From assembly GCA_013398275.1 (NCBI GenBank), contig VZSE01000755.1, positions 980,271-1,044,270 of the forward strand: a stretch of 64,000 nucleotides of DNA, in the 5' to 3' direction. How positions within the stretch are numbered: position 1 is the first letter of the stretch; each line of letters begins with the position of its first letter. Positions 1 to 10,800 of the stretch are shown here, one piece after another. Below the pieces are notes generated by a model that did no database searches, was not told the DNA's origin, and worked only from the letters and a program-made list of their open reading frames with translations. Made by a program: the position numbers and the translations under genes. The stretch comes from Promerops cafer. Taxonomy: Eukaryota; Chordata; Aves; Passeriformes; Nectariniidae.

Positions 1-138
1 ACCCTGCGCCTGGCCACCAGCTACATCGCCTACCTGATGGAGGTGCTGGCCAAGGACAGCCAGCCCGGGGACACCGAGGGCTTCAAAGCCGAACTCAAGA
101 AGGCGGACGGCAGGGAGAACAAGAGGAAAAGGGAGACG
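1..138 (+). CDS. HAND1: HAND1 exon 1, 3' end (46 codons)
   Basis: The reading frame starts at base 1 and stays open to a consensus donor: GAGACG followed by GTAAGA at 139. The exon ends in phase 0. It encodes the end of the bHLH domain and the basic linker KRKRE. The 5' end is cut by the window edge. Confidence 0.95.
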
Positions 139-648
139 GTAAGAGGCGGATCGGGACCCGCGTCCCTGCTCTCCGTGAGCCAGGAGCGGGGGGCAAAAAC
201 CCCGGGGCTGACGGGGGGAAAAATCCTCTAAACTCTCCCGGCCTCGCTGAAGCCTTTTTTCCCAGCGTAGTAGTAGTAGTAATAATAANNNNNNNNNNNN
301 NNNNNNNNNNNNNNNNNNNNNNNNNNNNNNNNNNNNNNNNNNNNNNNNNNNNNNNNNNNNNNNNNNNNNNNNNNNNNNNNNNNNNNNNNNNNNNNNNNNN
401 NNNNNNNNNNNNNNNNNNNNNNNNNNNNNNNNNNNNNNNNNNNNNNNNNNNNNNNNNNNNNNNNNNNNNNNNNNNNNNNNNNNNNNNNNNNNNNNNNNGG
501 ACCCCGCTCCGTTCCTGACGGCTCCTTTCTCCCTCCTCTCCCGCAGCAGCCCGAGGTCTATTCGCAGCCTCTGGGTCACGGCGAGAAGAAGCTGAAGGGC
601 CGGACGGGTTGGCCTCAGCAGGTCTGGGCTCTGGAACTGAACCCATGA
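1..648 (+). CDS. HAND1: HAND1, 3' part (heart and neural crest derivatives expressed 1), two exons
   Basis: This is a Twist-family basic helix-loop-helix transcription factor. Family knowledge: it binds E-boxes as a dimer in the nucleus and acts in heart, lateral mesoderm and extraembryonic tissue. The window opens inside helix 2 of the bHLH domain (TLRLATSYIAYLM). It continues through the acidic/basic linker (FKAELKKADGRENKRKRE) to the donor at 139-140, and resumes at 547 to end GRTGWPQQVWALELNP-stop. The C-terminal GRTGWPQ.VWALEL signature is diagnostic for HAND proteins. The residues ADGRENKRKRE and ending ELNP fit HAND1 rather than HAND2, which I remember as ending ELKQ. Joined exons 1-138 and 547-648 give 79 residues with no frame break. 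The N-terminal half, basic region and promoter lie before position 1. HAND1 is convergent with SAP30L, as in other vertebrates. Confidence 0.96.
268..288. repeat. Trinucleotide microsatellite (TAG)4(TAA)3
   Basis: Seven consecutive TAR triplets run directly into the N gap at 289. The repeat probably continues into the gap and may help explain why assembly broke here, together with the high GC content on both sides. Confidence 0.9.
289..498. other. Assembly gap (210 N) in HAND1 intron
   Basis: All bases are N. The gap is flanked by a TAG/TAA microsatellite on the left and GC-rich sequence on the right. It lies wholly within the intron, so no HAND1 coding sequence is lost. Confidence 0.98.
547..648 (+). 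CDS. HAND1: HAND1 exon 2 coding part (33 codons plus stop)
   Basis: The acceptor is CCGCAG at 541-546 and the exon enters in phase 0. It encodes QPEVYSQPLGHGEKKLKG, then the conserved HAND C-terminus GRTGWPQQVWALELNP, with TGA at 646-648. The first codon is CAG, so the acceptor is a tandem CAGCAG (NAGNAG). Use of the second site would drop one glutamine. Confidence 0.95.
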   Translation, partial: QPEVYSQPLGHGEKKLKGRTGWPQQVWALELNP

Positions 649-1200
649 GAGCTGCCCCGCCGCCCCGACGGCGCTCCCCGCCCGCCCCTCCATGTGCAAT
701 GTCGGAGAGAGCCCAGCCCGGCCCCGGAGCCCATCCAGGCGCAGGACACGGGGAGCCGGCCCGGCTGCCCCCCGCCCGGACGGATGCTCCGCGGGAGAGA
801 GGCGAGAGCGCTTTTCGGGCTCGGGTCCTGCCCGCCTCGTCGGCAGCGGGGACCAGCCGGGCCCTTTCCCCCGTCCCCTTCCCGCATTCGCAGTAATCGT
901 TGCTCCTTCCGGCTGCCGGCCGCGATCGGCGGCTCCTGCCCCGCCGGGCCGGACTGGGACGGTCCGATTCGTTTGCTATTGTAAATACGAGCCCCCGATC
1001 CCCTCTCCCCGTCCGCTGCCTGACCGACGTGTGGCTGCGGTGAAACTACCTAGAGGTGCATTTGGGAACACTCCTGTGCCGGGTTTTCTACCTCAGATCT
1101 GCATGACCACTTCCCGAGGGACCGAGCGCGCCACACCACGTATTTAAAATTGAAAAGCTAAAAAAAAAAAAAAAATTTTAATAAAATAAAATTTAAACTT
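649..1200 (+). other. HAND1: HAND1 3'UTR
   Basis: This sequence follows the HAND1 stop. It is GC-rich to about 1,130 and then switches sharply to A/T: an A16 run at 1160-1175, then overlapping AATAAA signals. Reading frames across it, including a 151-codon one from 692, are low-complexity and match no family I recognise, so I read it as untranslated. Confidence 0.8.
1180..1190 (+). terminator. HAND1: HAND1 polyadenylation signals (overlapping AATAAA)
   Basis: AATAAA occurs at 1180-1185 and again at 1185-1190, about 530 bases after the stop codon and just beyond an A16 run. These are the first canonical signals downstream of HAND1 on its strand. Confidence 0.75.
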
Positions 1201-2597
1201 TATGCAAACGACCTCGGGTCCGAGCCCTCTGCTTTCCCCTGCTCCGGCAATCGCGCTGCTCTGGCCGAGTCCCCTGCGCTGCCCACAGGGATGCTGCGGG
1301 ATTAAAGACATCCCTGAAGTCAGTACTCTGCTGTGGGGCCGATCCATGTGAGGGAATTCCTTCTTGGGGAGCTCGAGATCCTTTGAGACTTGTTTATGCC
1401 GTCCTTGCTCGCCACAGGAGCTGGTGGAGCTCTGCAAACTTGTACCCGCAACCTCCTCCAGGGCACGAACTCTGCCCCTGCCCTGCAACCCCTTCCCTAC
1501 CCAGGAGACCGGCTAGAGGGACTGCACTCGTATTTGGCTTGGGGAAGGATGGCAGGATCAGGCCTTTACAGCGTCTGGACGGCACCACAGAGCTGTGGAG
1601 CCCCAGGTTTTGTTGCTGCCACGCAGAGATCCAGGGCTCGGCTCCCCTGTCCGGCCGGGGCAGCCCGCCCTGCTCTGGCACCGGCAGCACTTTCTCACAG
1701 GGGATCCCTTGTTAGGCGCTGCCTCGGCCACATTTCCAAGGAGCAGCGTCCCCTCCTCGCCATCCGAACACGATGGATGCCACCAGCCTCAGACACAGCA
1801 ACGCTCACGCAGCCTAAATTCTGTCACCACTCAGGCATAAATCCTTAATAATCCTTAATAATTAAAGCCAAATCCTCATCACTGTGCACACACGGTGCTC
1901 CTACCGAAGAGTTCCAAGACGTGCGTGCCTGGGCTCAGAGCCTGATCCTGCCTTCCCAGCCTGGCCACGCTGCCGTTCCCAGAGACGCCGGGATAAACTC
2001 TGACACTCGGGCGGCTGCTTGGGGCAAAGAAAAACACCACGAGGAAATGTGTACATTATTCTAGGGCTAATCTGAGGGCTCACAGCAGGGACGTTTACAT
2101 TTTCTGTTTGAAACCAAGCTTTTGATTGCGACAAAAGGTATAAAAATAATGATGCAACATCTCTAAAATACTGAGACATCGATCAATCTGTGCTTGTGCA
2201 GCCGCACACACCAAGAATACCCCAGCTCACCCGTGGGGAAGAGGCTTGGGTTTTATAGCCACTTTGTGCATGTGTACAAATACAGATGGAGGGACACACA
2301 AACAGTGGGGGGGTACAGCCAGCGTAATTAACTCTCGACGAAGAAGAATCCGGCTGCGTGAATCAGCCTTCCCTCACTCCGGAGCCGCTGCACGGCTGCC
2401 TTCCCTGCCCCTGATCTATTTTCTGATCCCTTTGAGCGAGGCTGAGATGAAAATTGCCAGAGAAGAGTAATGCCCACCCGCAGTGGTACTTTTTTTTTTG
2501 TTTGAGCTATAAGGGGTTTAGCACGGTACCACTTCCATGAGTGAAGTAGATTAGGGCACTCCCAAACCCGAACGCATTCAAGGGGGGAAAAAAGGGG

Positions 2598-2612
2598 AAA
2601 AAAAAAAAAAAA
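2598..2612. repeat. A15 homopolymer in a purine tract
   Basis: A G/A-only tract from about 2581 contains A15 at 2598-2612. It has no adjacent gene-like sequence, so I do not read it as a processed-gene tail. Confidence 0.8.
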
Positions 2613-4026
2613 GAAAACGTACAGAAAGTCAGCCCCAAAGATCCTATTTCATGTCGAAGTTTCACAGTCTCCTAAAGGCTGGGTTCTTATGGGAAAGCTC
2701 CCAAGCTGTCACTAACACTACAATCCAGCGCCCCATAAATGCGTCCAGCCGCAGTCCTGTTCATGCGTGCCAGCCGGTATCCGTGTATCCACATAGCACC
2801 AATCGGGGCTGCCCTTCCGCAGCGGATGAGGGAAAGGGTTAAACAGGGACTCGGGACCTGCTCTGCTGTGAGGCAAAGGTGACTCTGCACGGGAATCGCG
2901 TCCTGGGTGCCGGCACACCATGGAGCATCACTGCAGCCTGCGCACCTTTCACTCCACCAAAAACCTCCGCTGGTTTTTACCTTGTGTGTTTCCAATTTTG
3001 CTTCTGGGAAGGGGCACCCTGCACAGCCAGGGCGATGTTCTGCCTGCATCCGCAGGACTTTTTCTTTTCTTACCACAGGTTTCTGGTGGTGGTACCTGCT
3101 GGCTGCAGACTTCTGGAGAAGGTGTCCCCAGTGCCAGCCTCCCCTGTTCCTCGGGATTTTGCAAGTGAAAGCGCTCTCCGTTTCCACGGCTGCAGAGGAT
3201 TTCCCTGCCCAGCAAGGGGGTTTTCCTGTGAGGTAGTGGCTCAGCGTTTGGGGGGAGAGAGGGTAAAAAAAAGCACTAAACATTTCCTGTAGCCTCTGGC
3301 TTCCCCGCTCCCCAAAACGCTTTGGAAGGGCTGCGTTTGCCAGCAGCGAGCTCCGTCCCCAGCTCGGCACCGCTCAGGCGGTTCTGCCGCTCCGGGGCCG
3401 GGAAGGGGAGTGGAGCTTCCAGCTCAGCGCCCGTTCCAGCCCAGGATGGGGTCACCCCTTCATGCCCAAAGGGAGAGGAGCTGCAGGGGGATGGGAGCCC
3501 TGCACAGGGACAGCCTCCCTTCGTCCGGCAGCGAGCCGTGGCTGGGAGCGGCGTCCCGGCAGCCTCCGGCAGGCAGCGGCAGAGCTCCCGGCGCCGCCCG
3601 CACCAGAACTCACTGGAAGAACGGTTTGGCCACCAGCTCCGAGGTTTTGGCTATCGAAAGTGCCTAGCTCATCGGTCAGGGGAGATAGCCCTGCACATAC
3701 CTTCGGCTCGACCCTGCCGTGAACTTGATGCCGTTGGGGAGCAGCTGGCTCGGGGCACGCAGGCGGGGGCCGGCAGTTGCCCGGGCAGAGGAACACGCAC
3801 GCAGGGATCGCTTGGCCCCGGGGCAGCATCTTACGTGCCAGGTTCCCTGCCGCTGGAATCCAGCCACGAGGGACACTGCAGGGGACCCTGCTGCCAGCGC
3901 TGCTTGGCCCCTGGCTCCCTGTCTGGCCAAGGGGGCAATGCTGTGGGCAAGGAGGCTGTCGGGCGCTTCCCACCCCTCGCTCTGCACCCCTGCTTTGGCG
4001 TGCAAAGGAATGGCTCCTTTTTTGAC

Positions 4027-4064
4027 TTTTTTTTTTTTTTTTTTCCCCTCCCCTCCTTTCCTGC
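4027..4064. repeat. T18 run in a pyrimidine tract
   Basis: T18 at 4027-4044 is followed by C/T-only sequence to about 4064. It is simple sequence with no associated element that I can identify. Confidence 0.85.
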
Positions 4065-4110
4065 CAAGCCCAGACCCCGCTTCTTGTTGTTGTAGGTATT
4101 TATGGGCCTG

Positions 4111-4143
4111 TTTATCTGATCTCGGGGGAGCCTATTCTTATCT
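4111..4143. promoter_or_regulatory. Paired GATA motifs
   Basis: TTATCT (reverse complement AGATAA, a WGATAR site) occurs at 4112-4117 and again at 4138-4143, 26 bases apart. GATA factors are established HAND1 regulators in heart, so the pair is of interest 2.9 kb after the HAND1 poly(A) signals. Function is inferred only; short motifs also occur by chance. Confidence 0.35.
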
Positions 4144-4745
4144 CAGAAGCAGCAAGGGAAGGGTTACACTGGACAGCTCGGTAGACAGGATGGAGCCAAA
4201 TAAAATACCAATCTGACAAAAAAATAAAGGGGGGGAAAGAAACGCCCAGACCCAGCCACCCGATCACCCATGAGCACTGTCCAGGCTGCAGGCTGGACTT
4301 GCCAGCTCCCAAAACAACTGCTGGGTTCAGGCAGACAGCACAACCCTGGGCAAAAAATGCCCAGGCGGAGAGCAGAGGGCAGTGTAACGACACTGAAAGA
4401 TGGGAAGAAAAATAAATGTTAAAAGTTTCAGGTCGGCTGTTACGGCAGTTCAGCCGTGATGCTGCTATCCCGTGTTTCTCGGGGTGAACACGGAAATGTC
4501 CGGGTTGGAATGAGAGGCACAGCCGGTCCCCAGCCCTGGCAGGGACTCACTCGAGGTCGTCCCGAAGGTCACGGCCAGGGCCAGGGCTGCTGCCTCCCGT
4601 CACGGGGCCCCTCTGGGCTGGCCCAGCCGGTGACACAGGGCTGGGGGAGGCAGGGGGCAGGGCAGCCCGCACCCCGGACACCACAGTGGCACGGAGCCCC
4701 CACCTCTGCTTGGCCTCTGCAGAGCCCAAAGGTGCCGCAGGGCTA

Positions 4746-4790
4746 GGACGGGATAGAAGGGGATAGGATGGGATGGCGCTGGATGGGATG
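4746..4790. repeat. Degenerate GGGAT/GGAT short tandem repeat
   Basis: About eight imperfect GGGAT or GGAT units occur between 4746 and 4790, interrupted by AGAAG and GGCGCT. It is a small decayed minisatellite in GC-rich DNA. Confidence 0.75.
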
Positions 4791-4884
4791 TGCCCTCCTG
4801 CCTTGGCAAACAGGGGAGCAAGGGCAGCCTCACGCCAGGGGTACCCCCAGTCCTTGCCCCCTCCCCCCTAATTACCGCTCTTAA

Positions 4885-5090
4885 GGAAGCGCCGGGTAGT
4901 TGTGGCCATTTAAGGTAGCCCCAGCCCCTCTGAGTAAGGGTAATTGGGCCATAATTTGTTTTCGGTGTCAAGATGGCGTCAAAGATAAGACAAAAATCTC
5001 CAGGTTTGGGGGCTAAAGAGACAGGAGAAATCCTGACCCGGGGCCGACCTCGGAGGAATGGCCACAAGCCCCAGTGAGTCACATGGCAGG
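4885..5090. promoter_or_regulatory. Candidate HAND1-proximal enhancer (motif cluster)
   Basis: Within about 180 bases I see a perfect CArG/SRF box CCATTTAAGG (4906-4915), a homeodomain core TAATTG (4941-4946), and a YY1-type AAGATGGCG (4970-4978). These are followed by a GATA site AGATAAG (4983-4989), a TEAD/M-CAT GGAATG (5055-5060), an AP-1 TGAGTCA (5075-5081) and an overlapping E-box CACATG (5080-5085). SRF, GATA, homeodomain and TEAD sites together are typical of cardiac and mesodermal enhancers, which would suit HAND1. The motifs are visible in the sequence; enhancer function is inference. Confidence 0.45.
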
Positions 5091-5396
5091 TGAAAGATTT
5101 ACTGCCAGGGGAGCTTTTTGATCCTCTCCCAACACTTGGAGCCTCTTGCCAGCTGCTGGCTCCTAAGTCAGACTGTCTCCTGGGAGTAGCGCTCAGGTGG
5201 GAAGGTTCTCTGCCCAACCGAGGCCCCGCCCAGCTGCAAAGTTCATGACATTCAATAGTTCTTCCTCAAATCTCCATGCTCCCGGAGTCTCGTGATTCCC
5301 AGACCCATCTAGAGCGCTGCATTTCTAATCCATAGCTGTAGAAATGATGTCCAAGCACGGGAAGACTCTGCAGCCACAAGGTAGATGAATGCTAAC

Positions 5397-5410
5397 TTTT
5401 TTTTTTTTTT
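5397..5410. repeat. T14 homopolymer
   Basis: A simple T-run. No tail-like or element boundary is visible beside it. Confidence 0.8.
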
Positions 5411-7149
5411 ACTTTCTTGCTTTTATTTTATTTTCTAAACCAAATCCAAACTCTCTGGGTTTTCACCTCTGTGGCAGTTCCTGCTTGGCTCAGCTTGCAC
5501 TGAGCTCTGCCCAGGGTAAATTATTCCAGGCAGCCCCCTTTGTTGGGAAAAGATCAAGAACCCTGCACGTTGGGCCAACCTTCCCAAGACCATCCTTTAA
5601 ACAATGGACAAACTCATCATCCATCCCACGGCCCCTACCTCTCCAAAGCCAACCTGCATTGCTCCTTTACTCCATGAAGGCTCTTTCTCCCGTGCAGAGG
5701 ATTGGGAGACCTACAGCTTTCTGCAGAATCCCCTGTTCTTGTCCTGCTCAGTGGTGGAGCAATCCCCACAGCAGACACCTTCTCTGGCAGTGCTGACACT
5801 TTGCTGCCAATTTCCCAGTGATCTCCCAGGACATCTCGGCACAGCCCTCAGGGGAGGGTGGGAGGTGTGGGCACAGCAGCCCACTCGTGTCTCACGCAGC
5901 AGCTGGATTTAAGGCCCAGGATGGAAGGACTGGCAGAGGACCAGTGCTGTGCAGCTCAGGGCAGGGGGTGGAACCATGCAGGCACTTTGCTCAGCAGCAC
6001 TCGGTGCCACAGCCCTGTGATGCTGGACGAGCTCTGTCTCTCCTGGTTACTCCAAAGCTGAAGTGCAATAACAAACCTGGAGGTGCTGCAGCTCCAGGAG
6101 CCTGCTGATCAGAAGGGCCAAGGAGCCAGATGGAGCTGCTGGAACACCAGTGGGAAGCACAGGCTGGGAGGAGGGCGTGCACAGGCGACAGGGGAGTGAG
6201 AGGCAGTTACCCAAGGACAGAGGGACTGCAGAGCTGTAGCACACACTTGGAGCCTCGCTGAGCCCTTGTGACAGATCCCCAAGGCAGGGGAGGCCCTTCT
6301 TGTGGTTTCCTTTCCCCCTGCTTCTTCTTTTGTGTGAAGACTTCAGGTCCTGACCACTCTGAAAGACTTTACAGTAACCAGAGAAGTAGGGGAATTTATG
6401 GCACCACCAGCAGCTGAAAGCTGAGGGATTGAGAGGAAAAGCAGTTTTTCCCCCCCTCAAACTGCAGCTACCTTGACAAAACTCTCATGGACTGTGACTG
6501 ATGAGCAGGAGCAGCCAAGGGGAAAGCAGGGGCCAGAGGAGGCTGGTTTAACTGCCATGGCCAGGAGCCCCTTCCCAAACTGAGACGTGGGAAGGAGGTA
6601 CGAGTTTGAATTAGTGCACACAGCTTGCAGGAACCCTGAAACTCCCTCCTCTGCTCACCTGGGCTTCCTCCCAGGCCACAGCTGCTGGGCTGGGTGCAGG
6701 AGCTGCTGAGAACCCAGACACCAAAGTGAGGTGCAAAGGAGCTGGATACAACAGGCTTTGCCCACACAGGTGTCAAGGCCAGGAAGAGACACAGGGCTTA
6801 TGGGGTGCCCATCACTGGGCTCTCTGGCAGTCCACATCTGTGGTAGGAGAAGCAGCAGAGCCACCTCAGCTACCTGACAGCTCCCTCTTCCCCACAGACC
6901 AGGGTGTTCCTGCTGAAGGTGCTGGGATGATCATGGAGTACTTCCTGCAACAGGTAAAGGGAACAGATCTTGGAGAAAGTTCAAAAGGCAATTAAGTAAA
7001 AGCACACTAGGGGGTTTTCAGGTACTGAGGGAAGAAGCCAGCACTGCCTGCAAGGATAAGAGATGTGAAATGGACTCCAGCTCCTGGCAAAGTGAGACTG
7101 CGTGCTGGTGGAGCTGTGTAGTTATTCCTCAGTGGATAGAGGAGAAATT

Positions 7150-7196
7150 GGGGAAAAAAAAGAAAAAAAAGCAAAAAAAAAAGCAAGCAAGCCCTG
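7150..7196. repeat. A-rich simple repeat (A-runs with G, GC and GCAAGCAAGC)
   Basis: Three A-runs are separated by G or GC and followed by GCAAGCAAGC. It is low-complexity sequence that may be an old retroelement tail, but no element body is recognisable upstream. Confidence 0.6.
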
Positions 7197-7489
7197 AGTC
7201 TTTCCCCCAACTCCTCCTGCACAGCCACATCTCTAAGACACAAAACCATTAAATCCACATTCACATTTTTCCCTGGTCCTCTGTGCTGTCCCTTCTGCTG
7301 GGGAGCAGGGAAGCAATGCCTGGTTTCCATCAAGGCTGCGAGGAGGCTGCAGGACGGCTCACGCAGAGGATCGGACGTGTTCAATTTCAATGTCCAATCA
7401 GGAAAAAACCCTCAAAACCCAAACAAACCGTTTTTATGATCTCCACATCCCAGCACAGCACAATCCCGCTTCCGGTCTCTGACAGGCAC

Positions 7490-7830
7490 AGCCAGCTCCT
7501 GCCAGAGCAGCATCTTCGGGGTGGGGGCGCGGCCCCGGTGCCCCCGGCAGCTGCCCCGGGCTCGGAGGGGCAGCGATCCCCCCTCCGGGTTCCTGAGCTA
7601 ACACTGCCCTCGCACGGCAGCGAGGGACGTGCAGTTCTCGGCCCATCAGATCAATCTGCTGCTTCCTCTGTCAGTGTGAATATGTTAAAAAGACTAAGCA
7701 GATCCCGCCTTGGTTTCGAGCTTGAAATCTTCTGTGGGTTTCCTGGCAGGGAGCAAACATGAGATTAAGCAGCATTATTCATCACTCTATACAAATAACA
7801 GATTAACTGGCAGTTTATTTCCATCACAAG
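7490..7830. promoter_or_regulatory. Isolated CpG-rich patch next to an A/T-rich conserved-looking segment
   Basis: A CpG-dense patch of about 140 bases (7500-7640) stands alone in otherwise CpG-poor DNA. It is followed at 7641-7830 by unique A/T-rich sequence with homeodomain-type GATTAA (twice), a forkhead-like ACAAATAA and CCATTATAAC. There are no exons nearby. This pattern suits an orphan CpG island with a distal regulatory element. It was identified by texture, not by alignment. Confidence 0.3.
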
Positions 7831-10800
7831 TTTCCATTATAACCTCTTGTACTAAAGTCAGCACCTGCACAACAGGTTGCTGCTTGCAGCTGTCCTCCTT
7901 TAGCCCTGCTGCCTCTCCTTCTCACTGTGCTGGCAGAAGAGTCCCCACTCATCAATTTGGGAATGCAATGACACAGCTTTCCCCTTCCACTGGGGTATGC
8001 TGCCCTTGTCCTCACCTGAGGACACTCCCCTGACACCTAAAAACCTTTGACAGCACACAGGTTGTGTGACGTGATCCACCCTTGCTCCTTGTTCCACGGT
8101 GCCCACCTGTGTCACCTCTGGTCTTGCCTTCCTCAACTGAGAGCTCCCTGAGGCAGGGACAACCTCCTGTTGTCAACAACAGCAGCATGTTCCAAAGTTA
8201 TCCTGGTTCATTAAGGCCTCCAGACACATCCACAAAGGCAGGCACTGGGGACACTGGGATCTGTTTTGGGTTCAACATCTGATCATCCTCCTCTGTGAGA
8301 ACCCAAGTGTATGAAAAGCTACACTACAACCTCTTTCCTGGCTAAAAATCAAGGCTAAGAGCACAATTCAAACAGAGTGCCAGCAGAGCCTTTAAAAACA
8401 CTATGACAAGTACTCAAGTCTCAGGTTTTTTTCACTTGCTTCCTCAGTGCAGCAAAAAAAGTGAGGCACCTTTGCCTGTAAGGCTGATGGTCAGGAGGAA
8501 TATCAGAAAAAGAAATGAAACAAAGCATTTCATGGGAAAGGATCTTGAATGTTGGGATGGTCCATGTCACTACTGCTCTGGAGAAGTGCTCACCTTGTCA
8601 GCTGGGCATGCAGGTTTGACTCTGGACAACAGGAGCTATAAATCATGCATGAAATGAAGCCAAGGATGTGCCTGAGAAGGGAGCAGAAGCACAGGGCTGA
8701 ACTAGACATAAAGAAGATTCAACAGGAAACATGTATCAAATGAGAAGCTGCACTTGACAGACTCTTCATGACACAGGAGGGGAGGAATTCCCATCACAGA
8801 AAAGCCCAACACTCCCCAAAATACAAGGGCACGTGGCTCTTCAACAGCCTCCATCTTTCTTGCAAGTTCTATTTTTGTTGCATTCAAAAGACTCCATGAA
8901 TTGCACCTGTGCAACCCACGTGGGTTTGTCAGAAAATATCCCATCACCTGAGATTTCTACTGCAGGCTGGCACTCCCACTGAACAGTGCCATTCTCTGCT
9001 CCATGTCTGCAGTGTTTTCAGCCCTGGGGAGGTGGGTGGGAAAAGGCAGTGAATCTGAAAAGCCTGGCACAAAACATCCACACAAAGCAGAACTCCCTTG
9101 GCTCTGGAACCATCAGTGCTGAGGGCAAAAAGGCAAACAAGGGAATGTGGGCCTGGTTGCTAGATAGATCATTTATTAAAGTGAAATTCAGAATTTTATC
9201 TTTGTCAGACAGTACAGAGTTTAAGTCTCATACACAGTGGAAGCAGGACATTTCCTACACCTCAGAGAAATGAGTTCTACAGTTTTTGCTATAAGTTACT
9301 AAGTTGCTTTAACAATACACAGCTATATTACACAGTTAAAAATACAAGGTGTCCAAAACATTTGGCATAAGATCAGCACAACACATGGAGGCCAGAAACA
9401 GAAGAGGGAACACAGTTTTCTCTCCATTCTGCAAGTTACCTGCTACCCACCTCCCCTGCAGTAGCTGTGGAGCAGAGGTGTGGGTAGGACAGGAGTAAAG
9501 CCAGCCCTGGTAAGGCTCAGGTAAGCCAGAGGCTCCTGAAGCCTGCTGATGTACAGGATGGCCTGCAGAGCTGCTTGCAAGGGAAGTTCAAGTTTAAAGC
9601 AGGAGCCTCCCCCTCTCCCCACACTTTGTTTGAGCATTTAGTTCATCCCAAACAGCTGTGTTCACAAGCAAGTCAAAAACACGAGACCAGGGATAGCTGT
9701 GAAAAGTGCAAGGAGCATCTTACATCCTAACAGTTCATTTGCACTTTGAAAGTGGAAAATGAGAACTCCCTAACTTGATAAGCTAGAGATGGTTAAAGGG
9801 CATCAGTGACACGAGGAGTGAGGCATCAATAACTTTGGGACTCTTCAGTCCTTACTCTGGGCAGCACAAGGACTCCTTTTGGAAGGGAGGCCACCTTGTA
9901 TTACCCACGTTTCTAAACCGTAGAGACAAAGTGACTCTAGTGCTCCAGGGAAGTCCAGAGATCTGCAAACTTAAACAGCCCCTCAGCAGACCCCTCCTCT
10001 CCCCTCCAACTGCAGTTCCTGCTGAGGATCTCCCATTGGTATTTACATTTGGCTCAACCCAAAGATGTAAAGTGCACAGCTTGCCCTCCTCCCCCTCTCA
10101 TAAAACATCCATCACAAGAGCTGACACAGAACAAATCTCTCTCCACGCTGCTGCTGCTGCTGTGGAAGTGTGTTTTGTTCAGTCTCCCTGTGGGCCATGT
10201 CCTGCTTCATCCTCCCTGTGCCATCATGACCCACATGAAAACTGCCATTTACTGTAGATTATTTCGGCTCTTGTGTTCAAAGCCTCTCTGAACCCAGCTT
10301 GCACTTTAGACTCACTTGAAATGCCAGTTTGACATGTTCTGGTCAATTCTTGCACCCTGGGGTATCTAGTGGTTTACAGCCACATTTCTAAGGAAAACTG
10401 GGACAGCAGAATACTGGAGAGAAGTGGCACAAAGCTCTGCTTTTCTCAGGCTGAGCATCTAAAGTGCCTGGCAAAACAAACATTACTTTTTAATGTAATA
10501 GTATACTTCAGGTTGATATACAATAATCTTTCAGGTTATGAAATTTTGAAAACTGCATTCTAACAGAGCCTCCTTGGATGTGTTTGCACTTTTCAGCCAT
10601 CAGGCTGCTACTGACTCGAGTCTTTGCATGCTTCCAACTCCCCTGAGTTGAGCTCAAGCCAATAACTACCAGCAATGATTTCTTCTTCTTCCCTTGAAGT
10701 GAGCAGAGGGTCAGCATACAGGATGAAATTAACCCCAGAAGAGATGTTTCTGCATTATTTGGATTGCATACTAATGGCTTTGGATCTATTCAGAACTCTA

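Larger units (their letters stand above)
139..546 (+). other. HAND1: HAND1 intron 1 (contains assembly gap)
   Basis: The intron is bounded by GTAAGA at 139 and a pyrimidine-rich stretch ending CCGCAG at 546. HAND genes normally have one short intron at this place. A run of N at 289-498 hides about half of it, so its true length is unknown. Confidence 0.9.
1..1130. promoter_or_regulatory. CpG-island sequence over the HAND1 3' half
   Basis: GC-rich sequence with frequent CpG covers exon 1, the intron, exon 2 and most of the 3'UTR, and ends at the A/T switch near 1,140. CpG islands over developmental transcription factors commonly cover the whole gene. The island continues beyond the left edge and includes the N gap. 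Confidence 0.7.

Noticed and set aside
692..1147. A 151-codon open frame after the HAND1 stop
   Set aside because: It lies in the HAND1 3'UTR within the CpG island, with Pro/Arg/Ala composition and no family resemblance.
1160..1190. A16 run as the tail of a processed pseudogene
   Set aside because: The sequence before it is continuous with the HAND1 3'UTR, and the AATAAA signals come after the A-run, not before it.
2687..3370. A 227-codon minus-strand open frame
   Set aside because: No conserved motifs or splice context. It overlaps three plus-strand frames of similar length, which points to composition rather than coding.
3322..4095. A 257-codon open frame on the plus strand downstream of HAND1
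   Set aside because: The product is low-complexity (Ser, Gly, Pro, Arg) with no recognisable domain and runs into a T18 homopolymer. The GC-rich region has several equally long overlapping frames on both strands, as expected from low stop-codon frequency.
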